This document shows, in pieces, positions 17,968-26,579 of a DNA stretch of 64,000 nt. Both the position numbers and the translations under genes were made by a program. The stretch is from a virus. The notes beneath the pieces are model-generated. The model made no database searches. It was not told the origin of the DNA and was given only the letters and a program-made list of their open reading frames with translations. The DNA is taken from positions 1 through 64,000 of the IMG/VR virus record IMGVR_UViG_3300047469_000197. One strand, given 5' to 3'. The first letter of the stretch is position 1, and every line of letters begins with the position of its first letter.

Positions 17968-17994
17968 AAATGGGGGCAGGCGTCCATTTTATGG
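17964..17994. promoter_or_regulatory. Inverted repeat between divergent genes
   Basis: CCATAAATGG and CCATTTTATGG form 10-11 bp arms about ten bases apart. It overlaps the start of the minus-strand ATPase-like gene and lies upstream of the plus-strand XRE gene, so it is a candidate operator for that XRE regulator. Confidence 0.45.
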
Positions 17995-18058
17995 AAAGTT
18001 GCATCTCCACCCGTTAAAAACAGCTGGCATAATGCAGATGCTAGGTGATACTTTGGAC

Positions 18059-18064
18059 TATAGT
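18059..18064 (+). promoter_or_regulatory. Candidate -10 box of the plus-strand cassette
   Basis: TATAGT lies 24 bases before the XRE start codon; the -35 region is weak by eye. Consistent with a regulated promoter. Confidence 0.35.
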
Positions 18065-18088
18065 TACATGTATTAGTTGAGGCCGTTA

Positions 18089-18442
18089 ATGGTTGACCAT
18101 TTAAGTGATCTTCAGAACATGGCACATGAAGTGCGTAAAGTAGGCGGGGTCAGTTCTGACTCGGCAAGATACATAGATTCACGCGTGCAAATGCGTGAGT
18201 TTCGTTCCCGATTAGGCGCTATAGAGAGCATGCCCGGACAGAAGATTAAAGAGCTTCGCGAGCGCCACCAGCTCACTCAGGCCATGCTGGCAGAGTTCAT
18301 GAACCTTTCGACCGTTACGATATCAAAATGGGAGAGAGACGAAAAGAATCCCAATGGCACTGCGTTGATGGTGCTGAATGCGTTAAACGAAAAAGGCATG
18401 CAGGTATTCTCATGGCGAAACAAAAGGGGGAGTGATGTCTAA
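18089..18442 (+). CDS. XRE-family regulator of a three-gene cassette
   Basis: 117 residues from ATG 18089, with GAGG eight bases upstream. The C-terminal 65 residues hold a helix-turn-helix (KELRERHQLTQAMLAEFMNLSTVTISKWERDE) of the HigA/NadS antitoxin type. No toxin gene precedes it, unlike higBA or relE-type pairs. It opens a plus-strand cassette facing away from the virion genes. It probably represses its own promoter and perhaps the neighbouring minus gene. A Chi octamer (18265) lies in the HTH codons. Confidence 0.75.
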   Translation: MVDHLSDLQNMAHEVRKVGGVSSDSARYIDSRVQMREFRSRLGAIESMPGQKIKELRERHQLTQAMLAEFMNLSTVTISKWERDEKNPNGTALMVLNALNEKGMQVFSWRNKRGSDV

Positions 18443-18794
18443 CAAAAATGATCATGTCGAAACGATTCACATGAACACAATATTAGCCAAAGCAGCTCTT
18501 CGCGTTGCTGCCAAAAAGTTAGTTACGGGAACCACGCCCAATAAGGGTGCCGAAGCAGTTAGGCCCGCTGGGGTCACATCTGGCGCTGGTAAAATTATCA
18601 CCTCAGATGCCCCGCTAATTGACAATTCATACCTTGCATCTCAATTAGATGGAGCCGAACCCAAGGAAAAGTCGCGCGATAATGCGTTACTGCGCCTGGC
18701 AATACGGGCGGTGGAACGCGCGAAAAAGCGTGCTAAAACTGAGGCGGACGTAGCTACTTTGTTCAAAAATGCATATATGAAATCCAAAGAGTAA
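18435..18794 (+). CDS. Small basic protein of the cassette, unknown
   Basis: 119 residues from ATG 18435, with GGGGGAG just upstream and an 8 bp overlap with the XRE gene, so translation is coupled. The C-terminal half is a long basic helix (LRLAIRAVERAKKRAKTEAD). No membrane segment, signal peptide or known domain. Co-expression with the XRE regulator and the membrane protein suggests one function for the three genes. I do not recognise the family. Confidence 0.7.
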   Translation: MSNKNDHVETIHMNTILAKAALRVAAKKLVTGTTPNKGAEAVRPAGVTSGAGKIITSDAPLIDNSYLASQLDGAEPKEKSRDNALLRLAIRAVERAKKRAKTEADVATLFKNAYMKSKE

Positions 18795-18819
18795 CTAATT
18801 TCAGGGATGGGAGTTTCAC

Positions 18820-19434
18820 TTGGCTACATCTGATAAGTATGTGTTTACCGCTCTTGTAAACGATAAAAATCAGCCTCTGGAATTAATGGCATATGCTATT
18901 TACAAGGCCGATAAGAATGAGATTGCTGAAAGTTTAAAAGCTGCGCAAAAGACTCAGCCACAGATTGAGGCTGAAATTAAGGCGTTTCATGATTTAGTGC
19001 TTAATAGCACCAGCCTTTTGCAGAATTACCACGTGAGAGCGCGTGCACTCGGTCAGAACCTGATTGATGAGCTGAAAGCTGGGGTTGCATCAGACGCGCG
19101 TCAGGATTTCATTGACCGCATGGAGCAGTTGGTTAAGACGGAAAAAAGCTGGTTTCATTACGTTGGCGGATTCGTCATGGATGCCATCAAAGGGGTGCTA
19201 TCAACACTCTTCGTAATTGTGCTGTTTGGTGGGGTCTATTCTTTAACCCTCTCAAAAGACGACAGAGCGGCGTTATACAAAGCCACGGGTCAGTCATTAG
19301 TCGACGCTGCGACGGGTGAGCTGCCCGTTGTTGATAACTTCCGGAACGAAATGGCCAAGAAGAAAAAAGAGCAGCAGGAGAAATCTGACAGTCAACAACA
19401 TGATCAGCCTCCGGTCGCGCGGCCACAGAATTAA
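18820..19434 (+). CDS. Single-pass membrane protein of the cassette
   Basis: 204 residues. TTG 18820 is taken as start because GGGAG lies six bases upstream and no ATG fits. Residues 1-100 are soluble and helical (YVFTALVNDKNQPLELMAYAIYK near the start); a membrane segment lies near 128-150 (GVLSTLFVIVLFGGVYSLTL); the tail is charged and Gln/Lys-rich. The arrangement soluble sensor-membrane anchor recalls membrane effectors of phage-exclusion systems, but that is inference. A strong terminator follows directly. Confidence 0.7.
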   Translation: MATSDKYVFTALVNDKNQPLELMAYAIYKADKNEIAESLKAAQKTQPQIEAEIKAFHDLVLNSTSLLQNYHVRARALGQNLIDELKAGVASDARQDFIDRMEQLVKTEKSWFHYVGGFVMDAIKGVLSTLFVIVLFGGVYSLTLSKDDRAALYKATGQSLVDAATGELPVVDNFRNEMAKKKKEQQEKSDSQQHDQPPVARPQN

Positions 19435-19439
19435 AAACA

Positions 19440-19462
19440 GCCCCAGAATTGGGGCTTTTTTT
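19440..19462. terminator. Bidirectional terminator of cassette and convergent gene
   Basis: GCCCCA/TGGGGC stem with a four-base loop, T7 on the plus side and A-run on the other. It ends the plus cassette, and the convergent minus gene stops at 19461. Confidence 0.9.
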
Positions 19463-20255
19463 ATACCTGCGGGAACTCAGCCAGTACCATTGACCGGAAA
19501 TGATCTGAATCCTCGCCCACTTGCTGGCGAAGCCGCTCAACGCTTCCCATGGAATATCCCTCCATATCCTGCGCAGCCAGCTTTATCCCTGAAAATTGCT
19601 CATCGTCAAATAGCGCCTTAAACGCACCCTGAGCGCTTAGCGGTACTCCGGCGATGATAGATGGCTGATGAGGCCAGATCTTCGCACTGAGGGATTCCAG
19701 CAGTTCATTTGAGCATTGATGCGCGTTATCCACGTAAACGAATGACAGTGCGTTAGTAACCTTCTGGATTTTGACGTCAGTCAGAGTGTCTGGGTGCACC
19801 CATTCGAGCCGGCGATCCGGTGACGCCTTCACCCACACAGCGAACGCATCAAATTGCAGCTGCGCGCTGAGTAGCGGCCATTTGGCTATGAGGCGATGCA
19901 GCAGCTCACGCGTCATGAGGTGGACCGCAGGATCGGGTGAAAAGATATAAGCGCATCCGGTGCGGATAAACAGAAATCGCCAGACGGCATAGGCCGCACC
20001 CAGCATGTACGGGCGGCATTGTTCCGCGTGTGCCAGTGCGATGCGGCTCGGTCCATGGGTGTACGACTCCATCTGCTCTAACACGGGCATGAAAGCCGGA
20101 TCGAGCTTGAGATCCAGATGGTTCGCGCATGCTTCCTTAAATCCCACGCCATAGAGCTGGCTGGGTTCAGTGGGTGCGGTGTCCAGGTCGAAGTGCTCAA
20201 GGACTTTGGCATGTGCACTTTTCACGCCGGGTTTGAACATAGAAATCTTTTTCAT
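19461..20255 (-). CDS. Degenerate terminase-like ATPase domain protein B
   Basis: 264 residues. It shares with PacB the Walker B strand (VYVDNAHQ, Asn for Glu) and the region after it: FSGIKLAAQD aligned with [10 protein letters not shown], and DSDHFRSMVLAEFP aligned with [13 protein letters not shown] of PacB. The Walker A region has no P-loop at all. The protein stops at the end of the ATPase domain. It is a more eroded relative of the 17134-17967 product, which has the same DNAHQ motif. GAGG lies six bases before the ATG. Confidence 0.6.
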   Translation of the reverse strand: MKKISMFKPGVKSAHAKVLEHFDLDTAPTEPSQLYGVGFKEACANHLDLKLDPAFMPVLEQMESYTHGPSRIALAHAEQCRPYMLGAAYAVWRFLFIRTGCAYIFSPDPAVHLMTRELLHRLIAKWPLLSAQLQFDAFAVWVKASPDRRLEWVHPDTLTDVKIQKVTNALSFVYVDNAHQCSNELLESLSAKIWPHQPSIIAGVPLSAQGAFKALFDDEQFSGIKLAAQDMEGYSMGSVERLRQQVGEDSDHFRSMVLAEFPQV

Positions 20256-20270
20256 CGTGCCTCAGTACGG

Positions 20271-20284
20271 CCACCAGCTGGTGG
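20271..20284. repeat. Palindromic double Chi
   Basis: CCACCAGCTGGTGG: two overlapping Chi octamers in opposite orientation in the 39 bp gap between dmt and the degenerate ATPase gene. RecBCD arriving from either side would meet a correctly oriented Chi. Two further copies are at 59397 and 62598. Confidence 0.9.
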
Positions 20285-20294
20285 CCGGTGGTCG

Positions 20295-23200
20295 TCAGAG
20301 AATGGCAATAATGTCGTCTACATCGCCGCGCGTACTGGCATCGCAGCTGATAGCGCGCCTGGCAGTGAACGTCTGCACCTTAAAGCCATGCTTACGGTAA
20401 AGCTCCTTGATGTTTGGTGCGCCACTGTTGGTGATAACGATACGGGCACCACGTCCATGCGCAGCGATACACGCCTCCACCAGAGCAACCTGATGTTCGA
20501 AGTCAAACGCACCTTTGGTGTACGCCGTGAATCCGTTTTCTCCTGGCATCGGCTCATAAGGCGGATCGCAAAACACCACATCACCCGCACCGGCGCGCGC
20601 GATAGTTTCCTCAAATGAACCACAGATGAACTCTCGGTGCTGCTTGCTTGCGGCAAAATGCGCGAGTTCCTGCTCAGGAAAATACGGTTTCGGCTTAACT
20701 TTTTTACACCAGCCGACGTTGAATATCCCTTTCTTGTTGTAGCGACACAGGCCGTTGAAGCAGGTCCGCAGCATCGCCAGGAACAGCGCCGCATGGCGTG
20801 CAGCGGGTGCCTCACGCTCGTTAAACTTATCACGGATGTTTTCATATGCGCTGTTACTGGTGCAGCGCTCCACCAGCTCACGTGCTGCCATGATTACTTT
20901 GTCTGGCCTTTCTTCCAGCTGGCGATAGAGGTTAATCAGATCAGGATTGACGTCAGCCAGAAGGTTATTTTTAAAGCCCATATTCATGAACACGGAACCT
21001 GCGCCCACGAACGGCTCTATAAGGCGATCCCCTTTCGGCATGACTGCGGCGATAACATCCAGATATTTGTACTTACCGCCTGCCCATTTCAGAAAGGGAC
21101 GCTGCCTGCCACCCGTGGCAGCGACGATCGCTGATGCGATTTCTGCTTTCGGCACATCAACCGGGTAGGCAACGCATGGCGCAGAGTCACCTGTTCCCGT
21201 TTCGCCAGCCTCAGCAGTGAGCGTATGACACACATCACCCATATCACCGCGACCGTTACGCGCCACGCGCGTCTGAAACCCGTATGCTTCAGTGGGTGGA
21301 GAATCCGCGTTTTCGGTTTGGGTTTGAGGTAATGCATCCGGGCAAACCTCCGGCTTGGCCACATCTGCTGCTGCAGTGACTGCCCGCCCGATACGCGCGC
21401 CGATCCACTGCATCACCGGCACCGCCATTGAATTACCAATCGCCTTGTAGCGAGGGCCATCAGCCGCCAGGCGGTCAGCCTCATCTTCCGGCATATCAGG
21501 ATGCATTTTACGAAGGTACGCCAGTTCGTCTGCCTTCAGGGTGTTGCGCTTCTTTTCGGGTATCAATGTCCAGCCATCAGGGAAGCCCTGCAAGCGCTCG
21601 CACTCTTTAGGTGTCAGTCGGCGCACATCGAAGCTGGTGAGAACAGTAGGGCATCCCTGACCGGGCTTGCCCCCGCCAGTGGAAAGCGCGCCGGAAATCT
21701 GCCCATCGCCGTTTTCTAATCGCACTTCGCCGCGACTGTTTTCTGCAAAAGCCACGTGAGCCACTGCATGGCCATGTGCGGATTGCAGGGTGAAGCCCGG
21801 ATCACCTTCATTCCCAATCCCGATACCTTCGCGGCTGGAATTGCTGGTGGTAGGTCCGCGCAGCGCCATCAGGGTGCTGATTGGATAGCACTCCAGCGCC
21901 ACCCCCTGAGTGGCGGCTGTATCGATGGTGTAGCTGGTCCCTTCGTCGTTCCAGCCCTTTCCGTTTTGCGCTTTATCGCGGGAGCTTACATCCTGCAAGG
22001 CATAAACAATCGCATTCTCCTGGCCTTGGTTGCGGCCAATGGTGTGCGCATTCTCTACCAGCACATCGGGATCTTGCGTGCCGTGAATAGCCACAACAGG
22101 TGTTCCGCGCCCGGTACCATCTTCCGAGGCATCATGCCCTTCAGCAGTCAGGGTGTGGCTCACTTCGCCCGTAGCGCTCTGCACAGCAAACGTCTCGACG
22201 TCGAAATCATTACGCTGGCCTTTAGCCGTCAGGCATGCCGCGATTTCGATAGAGCCGGAGCAGTTGCCGCCGCCAAACGCGGCCACCAGCCCGCTGCCGC
22301 GTTGGGCAAAGACTTCCTGATTGCTCGCACCGATCCCGCCCGTGTTGTGAGACTGGTTCAGCGTAGGGTGTGGGTTAAGTTCGGAGTCCCAGTGGCTACC
22401 ATTTCGAGTGCCCTCTGTAGCAGCTGCGGCAACTTGCGCCCCCGGTTTTCTGCTCGGCGGAGAATCCCGGCGCACGCCGTCGAACTCAAAAAGTATTTCT
22501 GCGGGATCAATTTCGTTTCGAGCACTTGCGACAACGAACACACGACTGCGGCGTTGGGCCACGCCGAGGTATTGGGCATCAAGGATTCGCCAGGCCACTC
22601 GGCGCTGTCGTCCATAAACACAACCCGACTTTGGCCATTTAACGACGTGTGCATTGGCGTCTTTGTTCCAGCGCCAGAACTTGCTGCTTTTGGTTTGTTC
22701 AGGTCGCTCACCAGGTGTGAACGGCTCGCTTTCTCCAGCCAGTCCGGCAAGGAGGTATCCAAAGGCGTTGTCTTTGGTGCTGAGACTTCCTGGGACGTTT
22801 TCCCAGACGTGGATTGCTGGATCTTTGCCTTCTTCGGCACGTTTTTCGTCGATTGCATTTGCGATATCTACATAGGAGAGGGTGAGCTGGCCGCGTGGGT
22901 CTTTAAGGCTTTGCCCTAAGCCTGCGATAGAAAACGCCTGGCACGGTGTGCCGCCTACCAATACATCTGGCGCCGGAGTGATGCCAGTACGCACGGCGGC
23001 TGCAATTTTTGTCATGTCGCCCAGGTTAGGCACCTGCGGAAAATGATGATCGAGTACAGCTGCAGGAAACTTTTCGATCTCCGCAAACCATGCCGGCGTC
23101 CATCCCAGTGGGTGCCACGCAACGCTTGCCGCTTCGATGCCGCTGCATACCGATCCATAGGTCATTGCGCCAAATGTCTTGGCTAATGTCGCCTCCATAG

Positions 23201-23384
23201 ATTCGCGTACCCATTCAACCGGATCCACATCAGATTCAACTGTGATAGTGGCGGTGCCCGATAGGTTAAGCGGGGGCAGTTCTGGCTCGCCGCTGGAATC
23301 GACCTCCGGCGCATTGCTTCTGCCGAAATGGACGGCCTTACCATCAAGTGTGAGGCAAATTAATTCGCCTTTTAGCTTTAGCAT
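20295..23384 (-). CDS. dmt: Fused C5-cytosine / N6-adenine DNA methyltransferase (Dmt-like)
   Basis: 1029 residues. N-terminal C5 methyltransferase: motif I YGSVCSGIEAAS (about 95), catalytic GGTPCQAFS (about 160), ENV (about 210), QRRSRVFVVA (about 290), and the late motifs LTPKECERLQGFPDGW and AIGNSMAVPV (about 640-690). The insert between them is about 330 residues with HTLTAE-type repeats. C-terminal Dam-like enzyme: FLKWAGGKY (about 790), FVGAGSVFMN and catalytic DPPYEP (about 935). Expected targets are a Dcm-like site and GATC. GATC methylation would act at the pac site of this phage and protect against restriction. Longer than P1 Dmt as I remember it. Confidence 0.88.
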   Translation of the reverse strand: MLKLKGELICLTLDGKAVHFGRSNAPEVDSSGEPELPPLNLSGTATITVESDVDPVEWVRESMEATLAKTFGAMTYGSVCSGIEAASVAWHPLGWTPAWFAEIEKFPAAVLDHHFPQVPNLGDMTKIAAAVRTGITPAPDVLVGGTPCQAFSIAGLGQSLKDPRGQLTLSYVDIANAIDEKRAEEGKDPAIHVWENVPGSLSTKDNAFGYLLAGLAGESEPFTPGERPEQTKSSKFWRWNKDANAHVVKWPKSGCVYGRQRRVAWRILDAQYLGVAQRRSRVFVVASARNEIDPAEILFEFDGVRRDSPPSRKPGAQVAAAATEGTRNGSHWDSELNPHPTLNQSHNTGGIGASNQEVFAQRGSGLVAAFGGGNCSGSIEIAACLTAKGQRNDFDVETFAVQSATGEVSHTLTAEGHDASEDGTGRGTPVVAIHGTQDPDVLVENAHTIGRNQGQENAIVYALQDVSSRDKAQNGKGWNDEGTSYTIDTAATQGVALECYPISTLMALRGPTTSNSSREGIGIGNEGDPGFTLQSAHGHAVAHVAFAENSRGEVRLENGDGQISGALSTGGGKPGQGCPTVLTSFDVRRLTPKECERLQGFPDGWTLIPEKKRNTLKADELAYLRKMHPDMPEDEADRLAADGPRYKAIGNSMAVPVMQWIGARIGRAVTAAADVAKPEVCPDALPQTQTENADSPPTEAYGFQTRVARNGRGDMGDVCHTLTAEAGETGTGDSAPCVAYPVDVPKAEIASAIVAATGGRQRPFLKWAGGKYKYLDVIAAVMPKGDRLIEPFVGAGSVFMNMGFKNNLLADVNPDLINLYRQLEERPDKVIMAARELVERCTSNSAYENIRDKFNEREAPAARHAALFLAMLRTCFNGLCRYNKKGIFNVGWCKKVKPKPYFPEQELAHFAASKQHREFICGSFEETIARAGAGDVVFCDPPYEPMPGENGFTAYTKGAFDFEHQVALVEACIAAHGRGARIVITNSGAPNIKELYRKHGFKVQTFTARRAISCDASTRGDVDDIIAIL

Positions 23385-23662
23385 CAGACGCTATCTCCAT
23401 ATAAATATTGCTTCTGATAGCCACGTAATATCCGGCAGGCTTCGATTTCGTCAGCGGTCAGGGGAGTGCGTCGAAAGGCATGTTCATCCTCGATGCGTTG
23501 CAGAAGGCAGTGAATGTAATGCCTGGTCGCAGCATCTCTTTGCATGCCGGAAACTTCCTTAGCGAGCACCAGAAAATCAAGCGTCTCTGCCTTGTTTGTA
23601 GGCGCAGCATTGAACCAGGTAGGCATTTCTTTAGAGTTAGTCATGATTACGGCTTTAGACAT
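23384..23662 (-). CDS. Small protein between dmt and rdgC
   Basis: 92 residues, overlapping the dmt start by one base. Helical, with an Arg/His-rich middle (GMQRDAATRHYIHCLLQRIED); no known domain or membrane segment. It starts 9 bp after the RdgC stop, so it is in the hrdC-dmt operon. It may be an accessory of either neighbour. Confidence 0.6.
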   Translation of the reverse strand: MSKAVIMTNSKEMPTWFNAAPTNKAETLDFLVLAKEVSGMQRDAATRHYIHCLLQRIEDEHAFRRTPLTADEIEACRILRGYQKQYLYGDSV

Positions 23663-23671
23663 ACCCGTTCC

Positions 23672-24586
23672 TTAGCGCTTGGCTTCGCCGCCAAGTGCTG
23701 CTGTCAGGTTATCTACCAGCGCCACCAGCTCAGCTCCCATTAGGAGAATGTCTGCGCTGGCCCGCAGTGCCACATCTTCGCGGTCAATGTCGTCGTTCTG
23801 ATCGCGAAGGGAGTCGCTAAACTTAATCCCGGAGATGAAACCGCCATCATCAATCACAAATTGGACACGCTCCTGCCAGTCCAGTGCCAGCTTGGTCACT
23901 AGCTTGCCAGCGTCCAGATGCGCGCCGATTTCGTCGCTCTGTAGATCCTGTTTATTGCAGGTGATAATGCCACCAGCCTCAAGAAGGGCTTTGAGCTGTG
24001 CACGCTCCCCCATGGTGAAGCCTGCGGGGATCTCGCCTTCTTTAAGCCATGCGGTAAGCGTCAGCTCAATCGGGGTTTCCATGGTGAGGGGGATAACCGG
24101 AAGGGATCCAAGCGATTTACGGATGAGCGCCAGCGCGTTCTCTGACTGCTTTGCCGAGGCGTTAATGAAGATGCGACGACCGTCCAGATCGAACAGGACA
24201 GCCGTGGTGCCATACCGTGAGAATGCGCGAGGGAGTAAGGTATGCAGCACCTCATCTTTGAGCGAATCCTTTTCGGTCTTCTTGAGCTTGCGGCCCTGTG
24301 CAGCCTCCATTTTCTTGATTTTCGCATTGAGCGCTTCCGTGCGGACGTCAGTCGGCAGAAGTTTCGTTTCATGCTTAATCAGCGCCATCATGAAACCGCC
24401 TTCACTGTGTACAAGGGGGCCGTCATTGTCGCGGGTAATGGGGCTGATGAAGCCGCTGCGGGCGATATCCTGCGAGCCACAAGGTGTAAACCGGAAGGCT
24501 TCGCACTGCTTAAGCACGTCCTCTACATTGAGGGGGATATCGCGGTTAAGGCGGTAGGCAGATAACGAACGGAATTGAGAGAACAT
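23672..24586 (-). CDS. hrdC: RdgC homologue (P1 HrdC)
   Basis: 304 residues, matching RdgC length. Characteristic segments are visible: FRSLSAYRLNRDIPLN at the start, a CEAFRFTPCGSQD region, GGFMMALIKHETKLLP and the KKTEKDSLKDEVLHTLLPRAFSR helix. RdgC forms a ring on double-stranded DNA and limits RecA access. P1 carries such a gene beside dmt, as here. It may modulate recombination driven by the many Chi sites. One-base overlap with the upstream gene shows coupling. Confidence 0.9.
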   Translation of the reverse strand: MFSQFRSLSAYRLNRDIPLNVEDVLKQCEAFRFTPCGSQDIARSGFISPITRDNDGPLVHSEGGFMMALIKHETKLLPTDVRTEALNAKIKKMEAAQGRKLKKTEKDSLKDEVLHTLLPRAFSRYGTTAVLFDLDGRRIFINASAKQSENALALIRKSLGSLPVIPLTMETPIELTLTAWLKEGEIPAGFTMGERAQLKALLEAGGIITCNKQDLQSDEIGAHLDAGKLVTKLALDWQERVQFVIDDGGFISGIKFSDSLRDQNDDIDREDVALRASADILLMGAELVALVDNLTAALGGEAKR

Positions 24587-24849
24587 CAGCAGCTTTCCCC
24601 TTCGATAGTGATGCAGAACTCGAAGATGCCGCTTTCTTCTAGGAACTTGGTCGGATTGTTCATATCAGACCAGTAACGTGGCTGGCCCGCGAACGAGCCA
24701 AGGATAAAGTCGGTGCCGTTGGCATCGGTGGCCACCAGCGAGATGAGCTTGCCGTTTTTGAACAGGGTGTAACGCGCGAAACTGTCTTTACGCATTTCCT
24801 TGATAAATGCGGTGCGATTCAAGGGAATGCATTTTTCTTGGTTTTTCAT
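24586..24849 (-). CDS. Small protein upstream of hrdC (Uhr position)
   Basis: 87 residues, first gene of the hrdC-dmt operon. It has a KDSFARYTLFKNGKLISLVATDANGTDF beta-type core and no membrane segment. In P1 a small gene, uhr, lies directly upstream of hrdC. The start is ATG 24849, with GAGA upstream. Function unknown. Confidence 0.6.
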   Translation of the reverse strand: MKNQEKCIPLNRTAFIKEMRKDSFARYTLFKNGKLISLVATDANGTDFILGSFAGQPRYWSDMNNPTKFLEESGIFEFCITIEGESC

Positions 24850-24859
24850 GAGTGAATCT

Positions 24860-24904
24860 CTGGCTAATGTTGTGACATAGTATACTAAATTAATTATTAG
24901 CCAG
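24860..24904 (-). promoter_or_regulatory. Promoter and operator of the hrdC-dmt operon
   Basis: Perfect 9 bp inverted repeats CTGGCTAAT (24860-24868) and ATTAGCCAG (24896-24904) flank TATACT, a good minus-strand -10 box. The same stretch contains GACATAGTATACTAAATTA (plus strand), a copy of the scattered ATACTAAAT element. Start codon is 11 bases beyond the left arm. Confidence 0.55.
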
Positions 24905-24931
24905 ACAGTTTGAAGCGTTACCCCTGTTTTT

Positions 24932-25573
24932 TTATCCTTTTTGCGCTGTAATTGCCTGCGCAGTAAGGCTCAGCGTACCGCCAGCCTTGAGCGACATATC
25001 TCCCGCAGCCTCAACGGCCATGTTGCCAGCCGTTTTTACCGTCGCATCTCCTTCGGAATAAACAAAGAGCGTCAGCTGCGAATTTAGGTAGAGCTGCCCG
25101 CCGTCATTCATTCCCAAAGTGGTGCCACTGCTTTTGTGCGTTACTGACCAGCTGCCGGAGGCGTTGCGGATCTCCAGCAAGCCATTGCGATCATAAACAA
25201 AGTCCTTTGACGCTGTGACAGTCCCGGCAGTAGGCGCACCATCGATAGATTTCTGCGTATAGGCCGAGCCCTGTCCGGATACTTCAGCGGGAAGGTTAGG
25301 CACGCCGCCAGGTGAGTCAGACGCACCGCCCACAATGCGAGGGCGCGTGCTGTCGCCGTTGTAAGGGAAATCGATCCAGACGTAGTCACCGGCCAACAGT
25401 GGCCTGTAAGTGCCATCCTCTCCGAGAACACGCTCAGCCCAGGGCAAATTTGCATCAGCGATACTGTCCCAGATGCCCACAATGCGCACAGTCGCCCGAA
25501 GCATGCCCTTCGGATCGTCAACATCGACAACTTTTGCACGCTGCGGCCCGTTAATAGCTTCGTTAACTTCCAT
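24932..25573 (-). CDS. Baseplate spike/assembly protein (gpV/gp5-like)
   Basis: 213 residues. N-terminal OB-fold-like domain with RAKVVDVDDPKGMLRATVRIVGIW and WVIDFPYNGDS-type strands, then a C-terminal repeat-rich beta region (TLFVYSEGDATVKTAGNMAVEAAGDMSLKAGG) typical of the triple beta-helix of central spikes. It belongs to the tail hub. Downstream of the hub-like gene it overlaps by 11 bp. In P1 gene 5 starts this baseplate block; name not assigned here. Confidence 0.75.
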   Translation of the reverse strand: MEVNEAINGPQRAKVVDVDDPKGMLRATVRIVGIWDSIADANLPWAERVLGEDGTYRPLLAGDYVWIDFPYNGDSTRPRIVGGASDSPGGVPNLPAEVSGQGSAYTQKSIDGAPTAGTVTASKDFVYDRNGLLEIRNASGSWSVTHKSSGTTLGMNDGGQLYLNSQLTLFVYSEGDATVKTAGNMAVEAAGDMSLKAGGTLSLTAQAITAQKG

Positions 25574-26579
25574 CGTAAACCTCAGCCAGAATTACCCGGC
25601 AGTTGTAGTTGTAGCGATCCTCAACATGGATCACCCGGTCAATAATCATCTTGGTTGGCACCGACTCATCCAGCCCGCTGGTGGTGTTGTACGTGTGCAC
25701 CAGCACCTTAACCACCAGCCCAGGCGTCAATGCGCTGTTGCCATCAACCTCCATGTCAAACCGTGGGAGCAGGCACATTGTCAGATTGTTGAGCGCCGTC
25801 TGATCGTCAACGCTCACCATCTTCACCGGCCAGGTATCTTTACCCGCCGTAAGCATGCCGTTGGTCGCACTGTAGGCCATGTATTTGTACTGCCTGTGCA
25901 ACAGGTAGCTATCCTGGTCGTTCAGCTTGGCAAAACGGTTAATGCGGTAGGTCGCCTTTGGATTATTTGCCTCATAGGTGATATCCGCTGCTTTATTGCT
26001 GAGAGCGGCCATCCCTTTGATGTAAATCGTTCCGCGCGCGGCCCAGCACAACGCCCCGGCCTCCTGCGCCATGCGCGACAACACGGCGGAAGGCTTCTGG
26101 CCCATATTCAGGTGATATGTGCCCAGCTTCTTAAAGCTGTCAGAACTGACCGTTAACGAACTGGCCAGCGCGGCGAGCACCACAGAAGGCTGTTTCTTCA
26201 CAAAGAATTGTGGAGCCACCGCCCGCGCCTTGAGGGTTTTCACCTTCTTGCTGAACGCGATAATGCGCACCATATCGCCCTGATCCGGGGCTTTCAGCAC
26301 CTCAAAGGTATCCGTCCAGGATTTATTACCGATGCCCTGCGGGTTGCCCATAGAGCAAGTCAGGATCGTGCCCTGTGTGATGCCCAGGGTATCCGTTAAA
26401 TACCCGGTGCCGTCCCGCACCTCTAACTCCAGCTGAGGGCCGCTGAGGTCTGAGAATTCGATATAGATTGCGCGTGAAATCATCGACCGGGGGATTTCCT
26501 GATCGCCTGCTTTAACGGATTGTAAAAAGAGCTGATTACGCTTCTTGTCGCTACTGGTGCTGCTGGTGGTGGTTGCCAT
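25563..26579 (-). CDS. Baseplate hub protein (gpD/gp27-like)
   Basis: 338 residues of hub type: a beta-barrel N-terminus (SRAIYIEFSDLSGPQLELEV), a middle with LSRMAQEAGALCWAARGTIYIKG (about 180), which is the usual late-gene-D signature, and a terminal strand region. It directly precedes and overlaps the spike gene, the normal hub-spike pairing. P1 gene 6 is expected here. Chi octamers fall at 25677 and 25712. Confidence 0.65.
   Translation of the reverse strand: MATTTSSTSSDKKRNQLFLQSVKAGDQEIPRSMISRAIYIEFSDLSGPQLELEVRDGTGYLTDTLGITQGTILTCSMGNPQGIGNKSWTDTFEVLKAPDQGDMVRIIAFSKKVKTLKARAVAPQFFVKKQPSVVLAALASSLTVSSDSFKKLGTYHLNMGQKPSAVLSRMAQEAGALCWAARGTIYIKGMAALSNKAADITYEANNPKATYRINRFAKLNDQDSYLLHRQYKYMAYSATNGMLTAGKDTWPVKMVSVDDQTALNNLTMCLLPRFDMEVDGNSALTPGLVVKVLVHTYNTTSGLDESVPTKMIIDRVIHVEDRYNYNCRVILAEVYDGS

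Noticed and set aside
18089-18442. Type II toxin-antitoxin pair with the XRE gene as antitoxin
   Set aside because: No RelE/HigB-like toxin frame lies next to it; the partner genes are a basic protein and a membrane protein.
21756-22919. 387-codon plus-strand open frame
   Set aside because: It lies opposite the C5-methyltransferase part of dmt, whose motifs are clear; the translation has no recognisable features and no ribosome site.
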